NCBI GenBank assembly: GCA_034113365.1
Contig: JAXEXP010000088.1
Span: 1 to 34,082, forward strand
Direction: 5' to 3'
Source: Spyradocola sp034113365
Lineage (GTDB): Bacteria; Bacillota; Clostridia; Christensenellales; UBA1750
DNA: 34,082 bases
Under the pieces are notes generated by a model, which worked only from the letters and a program-made list of their open reading frames with translations, did no database searches and was not told where the DNA came from. A program made the position numbers and the translations under genes. Positions 8,740-17,230 of the stretch are shown here, piece after piece. Within the stretch, counting starts at the first letter, position 1; each line of letters starts with the position of its first letter.

Positions 8740-9687
8740 TTGCGCATTGTATTTATGGGCACCCCGGAGTTCGCGGTGCCGTCGCTCGAAGCGCTGATCG
8801 GCGCGGGCTACGAGGTCGTGGCCGCCGTCACCCAGCCCGACCGCCCCGTCGGCCGCAAAAAGACGCTCACCCCGCCGCCGGTGAAGGTGTGCGCGCAGGC
8901 GCACGGCGTGCCGGTGCTGCAGTTTGAGCGCATCCGAAGAAAAGAGGGCCGCGAGGCGCTGACCGCGCTGCAGCCCGACCTGTTTGTGACCGCTGCGTTC
9001 GGGCAGATCCTGTCCAAGGCCGTGCTGGACATCCCGCGCCTTGGCACCATCAACGTCCACGCGTCGCTGCTGCCGCAGTACCGCGGCTCCGCGCCCATCA
9101 ACTGGTGTATCCTAAGCGGCGAGCATAAGGCGGGCGTGACCACCATGATGACCAACGAGGGCATCGACACGGGCGACATGCTGCTGCGCGACGAGATGGA
9201 GATCGGTGAAAACGAGACCGCCGAGGAGCTGACGGAGCGCCTGTCCCGCTTGGGCGCGCAGACGCTGCTGCGCACGCTGCGGGCGCTGGAGGACGGCACG
9301 CTGGTGCGCACGCCGCAGAACGAGGCTGAGGCGTCCTATCAGCCCATGCTCACCCGCGAGATGGGCGAGATGGACTGGAGCCGCAGCGCACAGCAGCTGC
9401 ACGATCAGGTGCGCGGCCTGTACCCCTGGCCGGGCGCGTACACCACGATGGACGGCGGCGCGCTGAAAGTTTGGGTCAGCCGCATTTCCGACATGAAAAC
9501 CGACGCCGCCCCCGGCGCCGTCGTCAAGGCAGACGCCAAGGAGGGGCTGTTCGTCGCCTGCGGCACGGGCGTGCTGCAGATCGTGGAATTGCAGGCCCCC
9601 GGCTCCAAGCGCATGAACGCGCGCGACTATCTGCGCGGCAAGCCCATGCAGACGGGCACCGTACTGGGAGGCAGCCATGCCGAATAA
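8740..9687 (+). CDS. fmt: Methionyl-tRNA formyltransferase
   Basis: A 315-residue enzyme that formylates initiator Met-tRNA using 10-formyl-tetrahydrofolate. The N-terminal Rossmann domain starts MRIVFMGTPEFAVPSL. The catalytic Asn-His-Asp set lies in INVHASLLPQYRGSAPINW and GIDTGDML. The C-terminal OB-like domain includes RGLYPWPGAYT. The start codon is TTG at 8740, with GGAGG (8726-8730) and TAGGAGAG just upstream; no better start precedes the conserved first residues. Its end overlaps rsmB by eleven bases. Confidence 0.97.
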   Translation: MRIVFMGTPEFAVPSLEALIGAGYEVVAAVTQPDRPVGRKKTLTPPPVKVCAQAHGVPVLQFERIRRKEGREALTALQPDLFVTAAFGQILSKAVLDIPRLGTINVHASLLPQYRGSAPINWCILSGEHKAGVTTMMTNEGIDTGDMLLRDEMEIGENETAEELTERLSRLGAQTLLRTLRALEDGTLVRTPQNEAEASYQPMLTREMGEMDWSRSAQQLHDQVRGLYPWPGAYTTMDGGALKVWVSRISDMKTDAAPGAVVKADAKEGLFVACGTGVLQIVELQAPGSKRMNARDYLRGKPMQTGTVLGGSHAE

Positions 9688-11080
9688 CGAAAAACCGCGC
9701 CGCCCGCGTCCCGCAAATGCGCAGAAACCCGCGCAGAACCGCCCCAAAGGCCCCGCGCCCGCGCGCATCGCAGCGCTGGAGGCGCTGATGGACGTGCAGA
9801 TCGCGGACGCTTATGCGGGTCTTGCGCTGACGCGCCGCATCGCCGCCGCGCGCCTGACCGCGCTGGATCGCCGCCTGATGACGGAGCTGTTCTACGGCGT
9901 GCTGGAAAACCGCATTTGCCTGGACTACATACTCTCCCAATACATGCAGCGCACCTGCGAGGACGACGTGACGCTGCAGATCTTGCGCATGGGCGTCTAT
10001 CAGCTGGTGTTCATGGACAGGATCCCCGACAACGCCGTGTGCAGCGACGCGGTGGAGCTGGCGCGGCGCTTCAAGCGCGAGAAGATGACCGGGCTGGTCA
10101 ACGGCGTGCTGCGCAGCCTGCTGCGCGACCGCGGACGCATCGTCTGGCCGGAGGAGCCGGTGGAGCGGCTGTCCGTGGAGCATTCCTTCCCCAAATGGCT
10201 GGCGCAGAAGCTGGTGGACGACTTTGGCATGGAGTTCGCCGCCGCGCTGATGTCCTACCGCGACAAGCAGCATCACGTGACCATCCGCCCCAACCTGACG
10301 CGCATCTCCTGCGCGGAGTTCGAGAAATACATGACCGAGCAGGGCTTTGATTGGGAAAAGGGCACATTTCCCGGGGCATACCGCGTGCGCGGCGGCTTTG
10401 TGTCGCAGCATCCGGGCTTCCGCAGCGGGCTGTACTCCATCATGGGTGAGGCGTCCATGCTTGCGGCGCAGGCGGTGGGCGCAAAGCCCGGCCAGCAGGT
10501 GCTGGACTGCTGCGCGGCGCCCGGCGGCAAGGCCTGTTATCTGGCCGAGCTGATGCAGGGCACGGGCCGCGTCTACGCGTGGGACCTGCACGAGCACCGT
10601 GTGCAGCTGATCTCCGGCGCGGCAAAGCGCCTGGGGCTGGACAATGTCCGCACCCGCGTGCAGGACGCGCGCGAGCTGGTGGACAGCCAGGTCGAGCGCA
10701 TGGACTGCGTGCTGGTGGACGCGCCCTGCTCGGGTCTGGGCGACTATCTGAGCAAGCCCGACATCAAGTACAACATCACCCCCGAGGGCATCGCGGCGCT
10801 GCATGAGACGCAGACGGCGATACTGGACGTTGCCTGCCGGTACGTCAAGCCCGGCGGCACGCTGGTCTATTCCACCTGCACGCTGTTCAAGGAAGAAAAC
10901 GAACAGACCGTAGTCGCTTTTTTGAAAGCACATCCGGAGTTTTCGCTGAACGGACTGGAGCGCATGCTGCCGGAGGAATTTGCAAAACAGACCGTGGACG
11001 GTATGCTCACGCTGTACCCGCATGTGAGCGGCACGGACGGTTTTTTCATCGCGCGCATGACGCGCAGCAAACGCAGTTAA
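9677..11080 (+). CDS. rsmB: 16S rRNA (cytosine-967 C5) methyltransferase
   Basis: A 467-residue protein. A basic, Pro/Lys-rich leader (1-28) precedes a NusB-like RNA-binding domain (about 28-150, ALEALMDVQIADAYAGLAL). The SAM-dependent methyltransferase domain follows, with LDCCAAPGGKACYLAEL (SAM binding), VDAPCSGLGDY and YSTCTLF, the last two holding the pair of cysteines used in m5C formation. It overlaps fmt by eleven bases, as in other Bacillota. In B. subtilis this gene is called rsmB or yloM. Related m5C enzymes such as RsmF lack the NusB-like domain, so the RsmB call is firm. Confidence 0.95.
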   Translation: MPNNEKPRRPRPANAQKPAQNRPKGPAPARIAALEALMDVQIADAYAGLALTRRIAAARLTALDRRLMTELFYGVLENRICLDYILSQYMQRTCEDDVTLQILRMGVYQLVFMDRIPDNAVCSDAVELARRFKREKMTGLVNGVLRSLLRDRGRIVWPEEPVERLSVEHSFPKWLAQKLVDDFGMEFAAALMSYRDKQHHVTIRPNLTRISCAEFEKYMTEQGFDWEKGTFPGAYRVRGGFVSQHPGFRSGLYSIMGEASMLAAQAVGAKPGQQVLDCCAAPGGKACYLAELMQGTGRVYAWDLHEHRVQLISGAAKRLGLDNVRTRVQDARELVDSQVERMDCVLVDAPCSGLGDYLSKPDIKYNITPEGIAALHETQTAILDVACRYVKPGGTLVYSTCTLFKEENEQTVVAFLKAHPEFSLNGLERMLPEEFAKQTVDGMLTLYPHVSGTDGFFIARMTRSKRS

Positions 11081-11090
11081 GGAGCAACAC

Positions 11091-12137
11091 ATGGAGGATT
11101 GTCTGCTGGGATACACGCTGGAGGAGCTGACGGCGTACCTGCAAACGCTGGGCGAGAAGCCCTTCCGCGCCAAACAGCTCTACGGCTGGCTGCACAAGGG
11201 CGCGGACTTCGACGAGATGCGCAATCTGCCCGCAGCCCTGCGCGAAAAGCTGAAGCAGAGCGACACCGCCATCGGCGTGTCCATCATCAAGACGCTGGTC
11301 TCGCAAAAGGACGGCACGGAGAAGTATCTGTTCTCACTGCGCGACGGCAACGTGGTCGAGGGCGTGCTGATGCGCTACAATTACGGCAACACGCTGTGCA
11401 TTTCCTCGCAGGTGGGCTGCCGCATGGGCTGCAAGTTCTGCGCCTCCACGCTGGAAGGCCGCGTGCGCGACATGACCGCGGGCGAGATGCTGGGCGAGGT
11501 GGTCGCCGTCAACCGCCTGCACGCGCAGGGCGACAAGCGCGGCGTGACCAACATCGTGATGATGGGCAGCGGCGAGCCTCTGGACAACTACGATAACGTG
11601 GTGCGCTTCCTGCGCCTTGTCTCCGCGCCCGAGGGCATCAACATCAGCCTGCGCAATGTGTCGGTGTCCACCTGCGGCCTTGCCGACCGCATGGACGACC
11701 TTGCGGGAGAAAATCTGCCCATCACGCTGTCCATCTCGCTGCACGCGCCCACCGACGAGGCGCGCCGCCGCATCATGCCCATCGCAAACCAATACAGCAT
11801 CGAGCGCCTGATGAAGGCCTGCCGCGACTATGTGGACAAGGTAGGCCGGCGCATCGTGTTTGAATACGCGCTCATCGAGGGCGTGAACACCTCTTTGGAG
11901 GACGCGGACCGGCTGGCGGCGCTCACGCGCGGGCTGCTGTGCCACGTCAACCTCATCCCGCTCAACGACGTACCAGAGCGCGACCTGCGCGCACCGGGGC
12001 AGAAGGGCATCGACGCGTTCCAAAAGCGACTGGAGTCGCTTCATGTGTCCGTCACGCGCAGGCGCGAGATGGGCGCGGACATCGAGGGGGCCTGCGGGCA
12101 GCTGCGCCGCAAGCACCTGAGCACGGAGGGAAAGTAG
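11091..12137 (+). CDS. rlmN: Dual-specificity radical SAM RNA methyltransferase RlmN
   Basis: A 348-residue protein that methylates C2 of adenine 2503 in 23S rRNA and A37 in some tRNAs. The radical SAM cluster motif is CRMGCKFCAST (Cys-x3-Cys-x2-Cys). MMGSGEPLDNYDNV matches the Bacillota form of the SAM-binding GEP segment. The substrate-bound methyl-carrying cysteine near the end is in EGACGQLRRK. The N-terminal accessory domain (EKPFRAKQLYGWLHKG) is typical. It starts ten bases after rsmB behind TAAGGAG. Cfr, the resistance relative acting on C8, is unlikely given the locus and the conserved rsmB-rlmN-prpC order. Confidence 0.96.
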   Translation: MEDCLLGYTLEELTAYLQTLGEKPFRAKQLYGWLHKGADFDEMRNLPAALREKLKQSDTAIGVSIIKTLVSQKDGTEKYLFSLRDGNVVEGVLMRYNYGNTLCISSQVGCRMGCKFCASTLEGRVRDMTAGEMLGEVVAVNRLHAQGDKRGVTNIVMMGSGEPLDNYDNVVRFLRLVSAPEGINISLRNVSVSTCGLADRMDDLAGENLPITLSISLHAPTDEARRRIMPIANQYSIERLMKACRDYVDKVGRRIVFEYALIEGVNTSLEDADRLAALTRGLLCHVNLIPLNDVPERDLRAPGQKGIDAFQKRLESLHVSVTRRREMGADIEGACGQLRRKHLSTEGK

Positions 12138-12138
12138 C

Positions 12139-12864
12139 ATGAAGGTGGTAGCCTGTACCCATCGCGGAAACGTGCGCCCCATCAATGAGGACAGCTTCCT
12201 CATGCCGGAAAACGACGGCCTCGTGCTGGTCGCCGACGGCATGGGCGGGCATCAGGCGGGCGAGGTGGCCAGCGCCATGGCGGCCTCGACCATCCGCGCC
12301 TGCGCGCAGAAGGCGGCGGGCAGGGAGATCACCGTGCGCTCGGCGGTATCCTGGGTGCGCAAGGCGAACAAGGGCATCTACCAGGCGGCGAGCGAGGATC
12401 TGTCCCGCGCGGGCATGGGCACCACGCTGACCTTTCTCTACTTCATGCCCGGCCACGCGATGCTCGCGCACGTGGGCGACAGCCGCTGCTATCAGATCCG
12501 CGACGGGAGCATCACGCAGCTCACGCGCGACCACTCGCTGGTAGCCGAGCTTGTGCGCAAGGGCGAGATCACGCCCGAGCAGGCGAAGATCCACCCTTAC
12601 CGCAACATCATCACCCGCGCGCTGGGCACGGATTCCACCGTCGCCGTGGACGCGCAGGACATCGATACCGAAAAAGACGACATCTACCTGCTGTGCAGCG
12701 ACGGGCTGAGCAACTATGTCGAGCCCGACGAGTTGCTGCGCGCCGCCTCGGAGCAGAGCCCTGACGCGCTGTGCGAATACCTCACAGGCCTTGCGCTGGA
12801 GCGCGGCGGGCGCGACAACATCACCGTGGTCGCGGCGTTTCTGGGACTGGAGGTGACCGCATGA
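12139..12864 (+). CDS. prpC: PP2C-type serine/threonine phosphatase (PrpC/Stp)
   Basis: A 241-residue metal-dependent phosphatase. The metal-binding motifs are in order: NEDSF near residue 16, VADGMGGHQAGEVAS, HVGDSRCYQI, LCSDGLSNYV and GRDNITVVAAF. It begins two bases after rlmN and ends in an ATGA overlap with the kinase gene, so phosphatase and kinase are co-translated. In the family it reverses PrkC phosphorylation of ribosome-associated GTPases, EF-Tu and cell-wall proteins. No membrane segment is present, so it acts in the cytosol. Confidence 0.95.
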   Translation: MKVVACTHRGNVRPINEDSFLMPENDGLVLVADGMGGHQAGEVASAMAASTIRACAQKAAGREITVRSAVSWVRKANKGIYQAASEDLSRAGMGTTLTFLYFMPGHAMLAHVGDSRCYQIRDGSITQLTRDHSLVAELVRKGEITPEQAKIHPYRNIITRALGTDSTVAVDAQDIDTEKDDIYLLCSDGLSNYVEPDELLRAASEQSPDALCEYLTGLALERGGRDNITVVAAFLGLEVTA

Positions 12865-14783
12865 AGGGTACCTGTCTCAAGGGGCGCTATCTGCTGGGCG
12901 AGGTCATCGGCAAGGGCGGCATGGCCGTCGTCTACAAGGCCTACGACTTCCGCAGCGGGCGCACGGTCGCGGTCAAGGTGCTGCGCGAGCAGTACAACCA
13001 GGATGCGGAATTCGTGCGCCGGTTCGAGCAGGAGGCCGAAGCCGCCTCCGCCATCTCGCACGAGAACCTGATCGACATCTACGACGTGGGCGAGCAGAAC
13101 GGCACGCGCTTTATCGTGATGGAGTATGTCGACGGCATGACGCTCAAATCCCTCATCAAGGAGCACGGCGCGCTGGACAACTATTCCGCCATCACCATCG
13201 CCCGCCAGATCTGTACCGCGCTGCAGATCGCGCACGACGCGCACATCATCCACCGCGACATCAAGCCGCAGAACATACTGCTCGACCGCCGGGGCGTGGC
13301 CAAGCTGTCGGACTTCGGCATCGCAAAGACCAGCGACACCCAGACCATCACCGGCGGCGGGGACAACGGCGTGCTGGGCTCTGTGCACTACTTTGCGCCC
13401 GAACAGGCGCGCGGCGAGGGCGTCAACGCCTGCTCCGACCTGTATTCGCTGGGCGTGGTGATGTACGAGATGGTCACGGCCAAGCTGCCCTTTACCGGGG
13501 ATACGCCCGTCGCCATCGCGCTGCAGCACATGTCCACCGCGGCCGTTCCGCCCATCGAGCTCAACCCCAAGGTCACCCCCGCGCTCAATGAGATCATACT
13601 CAAGGCCATCCGCAAGAATCCGGAGGAGCGCTACCAGAGCGGCCGCGAGCTCTACGACGACCTGAGCATGGCGCTCGTCTACCCCGAGGGCGGCTTTATC
13701 CACGACAAGGTCCCCGATCCGCCCGCAGAGACGCAGCCGGATGCGAATAATGGCTCCAACGATACCGACCAGAGTCGGAAACAAAAGAAGAAAAACCGAC
13801 CGAAGTCTAAACAAAAGACGCGGCGGCAGATCGTGCGCGGGCGCATCCTCAAGGTGGCGCTGTGCGTGCTGGTACTCGCCGTGGCCATCACGGCGGCTTG
13901 CCTGTCTGCAAACATCCCGCTTCCGGTGGGCAAGCAGGAGGTGCCCTCGGTCGTGGGCGTCAAGATGGAAGAGGCCGCCGCGCGCCTGGACGCCGCCCAT
14001 TTGGTGATGGAGGTGGGCAGCACGCGCTTTGACGAGACCGTTGCGCCGGGCATCGTGCTCGAGCAGCTGCCCACTTCGGGCTCCACGGCCAAGACGGGAG
14101 ACACCGTCAAGGTCACCGTCAGCGCGGGGCCGGAGACGGCGCGCCTGCCCGACCTCTCGGGCAAGCAGCTGGAGGAGGCGCAGGCCATGCTGGAGCTGCT
14201 GGGCCTTAAGGTCTCCTCGGTCAACCGCGTCGCGGACAGCGATCAGGAGCGCAATTCCGTCATCGGCCAGGCGCCGGTTGCGGGCTCCGTGCTGCGGAAC
14301 GGCGACAGCGTGGAGCTGACCATCAGCGACCCGCCGATCCTGCGCGCGGTGCCAGACCTGAGCCGGTGCAGCCTGGAGGAGGCGCAGCAGATGCTGGAAA
14401 GCGCCGGGCTCAGCCTTGGCACGGTGGAGTACGACTACGCCACGGGCTACGAGCTGGGGCAGATCTATCGCCAGAGCCCAGAGGCGGGCGCGCAGCTGCG
14501 CGAGGGGGACGCGGTCAACCTCTGGGTGGTCAAGGAGGTCAAGATGTACACCTGCAAGTATCAGCTGACGCTGGACATCCGCAAGGACGACTCGGAGATC
14601 AGCATATTTGTAGAGGACGCCTCCATCTACAAGGAGATCTCCTCCTTTGTGGTGGATCGCGGCACGCTGGATGTGGAGCTCAATCTGGAAAACGAGAATC
14701 CCGGTGAAAAGACGCTGATCATCATGGTCAACGACGAGGAGATCAAGCGGGAATCGGTGGTCTTTGCGGAGGAAGAGCAATGA
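12861..14783 (+). CDS. prkC: PASTA-domain serine/threonine protein kinase PrkC
   Basis: A 640-residue kinase. Its cytosolic kinase domain (about 1-275) has the glycine loop IGKGGMAVVYKAYD, the VAIK-type Lys in VAVKVL, HRDIKPQN with His131 and Asp133, DFGIAK, and an activation loop rich in Thr and Ser up to FAPEQARG. A basic juxtamembrane stretch (RKQKKKNRPKSKQKTRR) precedes one membrane segment (about 331-349). Three PASTA repeats follow outside the cell (starting near VPSVVGVKMEE, LPDLSGKQLEE and VPDLSRCSLEE), then a beta-rich tail of about 80 residues. PASTA domains bind muropeptides or lipid II, and the kinase signals growth, cell-wall state and spore germination. The correct start is the ATG overlapping the prpC stop; the frame is open for 30 codons upstream. 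Confidence 0.97.
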   Translation: MKGTCLKGRYLLGEVIGKGGMAVVYKAYDFRSGRTVAVKVLREQYNQDAEFVRRFEQEAEAASAISHENLIDIYDVGEQNGTRFIVMEYVDGMTLKSLIKEHGALDNYSAITIARQICTALQIAHDAHIIHRDIKPQNILLDRRGVAKLSDFGIAKTSDTQTITGGGDNGVLGSVHYFAPEQARGEGVNACSDLYSLGVVMYEMVTAKLPFTGDTPVAIALQHMSTAAVPPIELNPKVTPALNEIILKAIRKNPEERYQSGRELYDDLSMALVYPEGGFIHDKVPDPPAETQPDANNGSNDTDQSRKQKKKNRPKSKQKTRRQIVRGRILKVALCVLVLAVAITAACLSANIPLPVGKQEVPSVVGVKMEEAAARLDAAHLVMEVGSTRFDETVAPGIVLEQLPTSGSTAKTGDTVKVTVSAGPETARLPDLSGKQLEEAQAMLELLGLKVSSVNRVADSDQERNSVIGQAPVAGSVLRNGDSVELTISDPPILRAVPDLSRCSLEEAQQMLESAGLSLGTVEYDYATGYELGQIYRQSPEAGAQLREGDAVNLWVVKEVKMYTCKYQLTLDIRKDDSEISIFVEDASIYKEISSFVVDRGTLDVELNLENENPGEKTLIIMVNDEEIKRESVVFAEEEQ

Positions 14784-15655
14784 CGGGCAGGATCATACAG
14801 GGCATCGGCAGCTTTTATACGGTGGAGAGCGAAGGGCAGCGCTACGTGTGCAAGGCGCGCGGGCGCTTCCGCAAGCAGAGGATCTCGCCGCTGGTGGGCG
14901 ATTTCGTGGAGTTCCAGCCCGCGGACAGAGAGGACGGCGAGGGCTTCATCGAGGAGATCCTCCCCAGAAACAGCGAGCTGCTCCGCCCGCCCGTGGCCAA
15001 TGTGGACGTGATCTTTGTCACCGTGGCCGCATCCTCGCCCGAGCCCGACCTGCTGCTGGTGGACCGCCTGCTGGTGCGCGCGCACAGAGCGGGCATCGAG
15101 GCCAAGATCATCGTCAACAAGACGGATCTGAACGGCGGCATGGCGGAGGAGATCGCGCGGCAGTACGGCAGCGCGGGCTACGAGGTGTTCCGCGTCAGCG
15201 CAAAGCAGGGCGTCGGTCTGGACGCGCTGAAAGCCGCCGCGCAGGGCAAGACCATCGCCTTTGCGGGGCAGTCCGCCGTGGGCAAGTCCTCGCTGCTCAA
15301 CGCGCTGTGCCCCGGGCTTTCGCTGGAGACCGGCTCGGTCAGCCGCATCGAGCGCGGTCGGCACACCACCCGCAAGGCGCAGCTCATCCCGATGCAGGGC
15401 GGGTATCTGGCCGACACGCCGGGCTTCAGCCTGCTGGAGCTGGACACCATGGAGCCCGAGCTGCTGGCCGAATGTTATCCGGAGTTCGCGCCCTACGAGG
15501 GGAAATGCCGGTTCCTGGGCTGCCAGCACCTCAACGAGCCGGATTGCGCGGTCAAGGACGCGGCGCAGCAGGGCGCGGTTTCCCGGGAAAGACTGGAGCG
15601 TTACGCAGTGCTCCATCAGGAGCTCAAGGAAAAATGGGGGAAGAGATATGACTAA
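14780..15655 (+). CDS. rsgA: Small ribosomal subunit biogenesis GTPase RsgA
   Basis: A 291-residue circularly permuted GTPase: an N-terminal OB fold (about 1-70), then G4 NKTDLN before G1 GQSAVGKSSLLN and G3 DTPGFS. A C-terminal zinc site follows (CRFLGCQHLNEPDC). It checks late maturation of the 30S subunit and leaves after GTP hydrolysis. It overlaps prkC by an ATGA and rpe by eight bases; in B. subtilis the homologue CpgA/YloQ is a PrkC substrate, which fits the linkage. Confidence 0.97.
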   Translation: MTGRIIQGIGSFYTVESEGQRYVCKARGRFRKQRISPLVGDFVEFQPADREDGEGFIEEILPRNSELLRPPVANVDVIFVTVAASSPEPDLLLVDRLLVRAHRAGIEAKIIVNKTDLNGGMAEEIARQYGSAGYEVFRVSAKQGVGLDALKAAAQGKTIAFAGQSAVGKSSLLNALCPGLSLETGSVSRIERGRHTTRKAQLIPMQGGYLADTPGFSLLELDTMEPELLAECYPEFAPYEGKCRFLGCQHLNEPDCAVKDAAQQGAVSRERLERYAVLHQELKEKWGKRYD

Positions 15656-16304
15656 GATTTCGGCATCCATGCTCGCGGCGGACTATGCGAGCTTCGGCCC
15701 GGAGGCGCTGCGCATGCAGCAGGCGGGCGTGGACTATCTGCACATGGACGTGATGGACGGCTGCTTCGTGCCCAACATCTCCTTCGGCGCGGGCGTGATC
15801 TCCGCCGTGCACAAGGTTTGCTCCGCGCCGCTGGACGTGCACCTGATGGTCAACGACCCGGTGCGCTACGTCAAGGACTTCGTGGACGCGGGCGCGTCCA
15901 TCCTCACGGTGCACGCCGAGTGCACGCCGCACCTGCAGCGCGTGCTGCAGCTCATCCGCAGCTACGGCGTCAAGGCGGGCGTGGCGCTCAACCCCGCGAC
16001 GCCGCTGGACGAGCTGCGCTGGGTGATGGACGACGTCGACCTGATCCTCATCATGACGGTCAACCCCGGCTTCGGCGGCCAGAAGCTCATCCCCGCGACG
16101 GTGAAAAAGACCGCTGCGGCGCGCGACATGATCGCGGCATCCGGCCGGGCGGAGGAGATCCTGCTCGAGGTGGACGGCGGCGTCGCGCCTGCGACCTGCG
16201 GCATGCTGCGCGATGCGGGCGCCAACCTGCTGGTGGCGGGCTCCGCGCTGTACGGCGCGCAGGACGCCGCGGCGATGGTCAAGCTGCTACGGGGCGACAA
16301 ATGA
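15648..16304 (+). CDS. rpe: Ribulose-phosphate 3-epimerase
   Basis: A 218-residue TIM-barrel enzyme that interconverts ribulose 5-phosphate and xylulose 5-phosphate. Motifs are ISASMLAADYA at the N-terminus, YLHMDVMDGCFVPN (catalytic and metal-binding Asp and His), LDVHLMV, TVNPGFGGQK (phosphate binding) and LEVDGGV. The ATG at 15648 is chosen because the conserved KISASMLAADYA begins two residues later; it overlaps rsgA by eight bases. The end overlaps thiN as ATGA. Confidence 0.97.
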   Translation: MTKISASMLAADYASFGPEALRMQQAGVDYLHMDVMDGCFVPNISFGAGVISAVHKVCSAPLDVHLMVNDPVRYVKDFVDAGASILTVHAECTPHLQRVLQLIRSYGVKAGVALNPATPLDELRWVMDDVDLILIMTVNPGFGGQKLIPATVKKTAAARDMIAASGRAEEILLEVDGGVAPATCGMLRDAGANLLVAGSALYGAQDAAAMVKLLRGDK

Positions 16305-16942
16305 ACCGCGCGCTGATCGTGCTGGGCGGCGAAGCGCCCGGAGCGGCCTTCCTGCGGGAGCTTTCGGCCACCTGCGACTATGTGCTGTGCGCCGACCACG
16401 GTCTGGACGCGGCGCTTGCGGCGGGCATCCGCATCGACGGCGTGATCGGGGACTTCGATTCCGCAAAACCGACCTCGGTCGCGTATATGGAGGAGCAGCA
16501 CATCCCGCACATCGTCTATCCGTCCATCAAGGACGACACCGACGGCATGGCCTGCGTGCGCTTCATACTGGAAAGAAAACCGACCGAAGTCGTTTTGGCG
16601 GGCGCATCCGGTGGGCGATTCGACCATTATCTGGCCAATTTTCAGCTGCTGATCTATATGGAGAAGCACGGCGTGCACGCCTGCATTTCGGAGGAAAGCA
16701 TGACCGGCTGGGCGGTGAATGGAGAAAAGACCGTGGTCGGTATCCCTGGCGACCTGCTGAGCGTGCTGCAGCTCTCCGACCGGCTGGTCGTATCGGAGAC
16801 GGGGCTGTTCTACCCGCTGGATCATCACGAGTTCGAGCTGGGGTACCCGCTGGGCGTGAGCAACGTGCTGACCGAGCGCGAGGCCAAGGTGACGGTGCAC
16901 GAGGGCTGGGCCATTGTGCTGCACTATCCCGCAAAAAAGTGA
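16301..16942 (+). CDS. thiN: Thiamine pyrophosphokinase
   Basis: A 213-residue enzyme that transfers pyrophosphate from ATP to thiamine, the last step of thiamine salvage. The substrate-site motifs are CADHGLDAALAAG, VIGDFDS and KDDTDGMACV, followed by GASGGRFDHYLANF. The C-terminal beta domain (about 135-213) includes LGVSNVLTEREAKV. It overlaps rpe by ATGA and is the last gene of the long unit. B. subtilis yloS/thiN holds the same place, directly before spoVM and rpmB. No thiamine riboswitch is present upstream. Confidence 0.94.
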   Translation: MNRALIVLGGEAPGAAFLRELSATCDYVLCADHGLDAALAAGIRIDGVIGDFDSAKPTSVAYMEEQHIPHIVYPSIKDDTDGMACVRFILERKPTEVVLAGASGGRFDHYLANFQLLIYMEKHGVHACISEESMTGWAVNGEKTVVGIPGDLLSVLQLSDRLVVSETGLFYPLDHHEFELGYPLGVSNVLTEREAKVTVHEGWAIVLHYPAKK

Positions 16943-16952
16943 GCAATAAAAG

Positions 16953-16981
16953 ACACCTCCGCGTTCCATTGCGCATATACT
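16953..16981 (+). promoter_or_regulatory. Candidate sporulation-type promoter in the hairpin loop
   Basis: GCATATACT at 16973-16981 resembles a mother-cell sigma (SigE/SigK) -10. ACACC at 16953-16957, 16 bases upstream, resembles a SigK -35; the same ACACC-N16-CATAT spacing occurs before the gene at 30862. Initiation near 16988 would fall inside the loop, downstream of the 5' arm. This is inference from pattern only. Confidence 0.45.
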
Positions 16982-17012
16982 GCTGCAAGGGGAGACATGC
17001 GGAGGTGTTTTT
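16953..17012 (+). terminator. Terminator-like hairpin after thiN that encloses a start region
   Basis: ACACCTCCGC at 16953-16962 pairs perfectly with GCGGAGGTGT at 16999-17008, and five Ts end at 17012. The loop is long, 36 bases. The 3' arm contains GGAGG (17001-17005), the ribosome binding site of the next gene, whose ATG is at 17013. Read-through from thiN would therefore both terminate here and hide this ribosome binding site. Confidence 0.7.
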
Positions 17013-17168
17013 ATGTGCAAGCAGGCGATCGCGTGCATCCTGCTCATCGCGGGGCTGATCCTGCTGCTGGTGTGCTTCATGCCCACGTGGATCATCTGCG
17101 TATTTGGCGTGCTGCTCATCCTTGCGGGCATCGCGCTCATCGTGCTCAGGATGATGCGGCGGCATTGA
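17013..17168 (+). CDS. Small two-helix membrane protein at the spoVM locus
   Basis: A 51-residue open frame, MCKQAIACILLIAGLILL onward. Two hydrophobic segments (about residues 5-22 and 26-46) are separated by the turn FMPTW and end in RMMRRH, so both ends probably face the cytosol. GGAGG lies seven bases before the ATG. It sits between thiN and convergent rpmB, the slot of spoVM in B. subtilis. It does not look like SpoVM, which is a 26-residue amphipathic helix. The upstream element resembles that of spoIVA in this window. Function is unknown; a role in the forespore envelope is an inference from place and promoter. The ribosome binding site, composition and length make it a credible gene although it is short. 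Confidence 0.72.
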   Translation: MCKQAIACILLIAGLILLLVCFMPTWIICVFGVLLILAGIALIVLRMMRRH

Positions 17169-17181
17169 CGCCCCAAAAGTC

Positions 17182-17212
17182 AATAAGCGCGGAATGTGCA
17201 TCCGCGCTTATT
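17182..17212. terminator. Bidirectional terminator between the 51-aa gene and rpmB
   Basis: AATAAGCGCGGA (17182-17193) and TCCGCGCTTATT (17201-17212) form a perfect 12-base stem with a seven-base loop, lying between convergent genes. On the minus strand four Ts follow shortly after the stem. The AATAA/TTATT ends supply A and T tracts on both sides. Confidence 0.8.
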
Positions 17213-17230
17213 CATTGGCGTTGTTGGGCA

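Noticed and set aside
16301..16942. Thiamine (TPP) riboswitch or T-box for thiN
   Set aside because: thiN overlaps rpe by four bases, so there is no leader; no riboswitch-like sequence was seen in any intergenic gap of the window.
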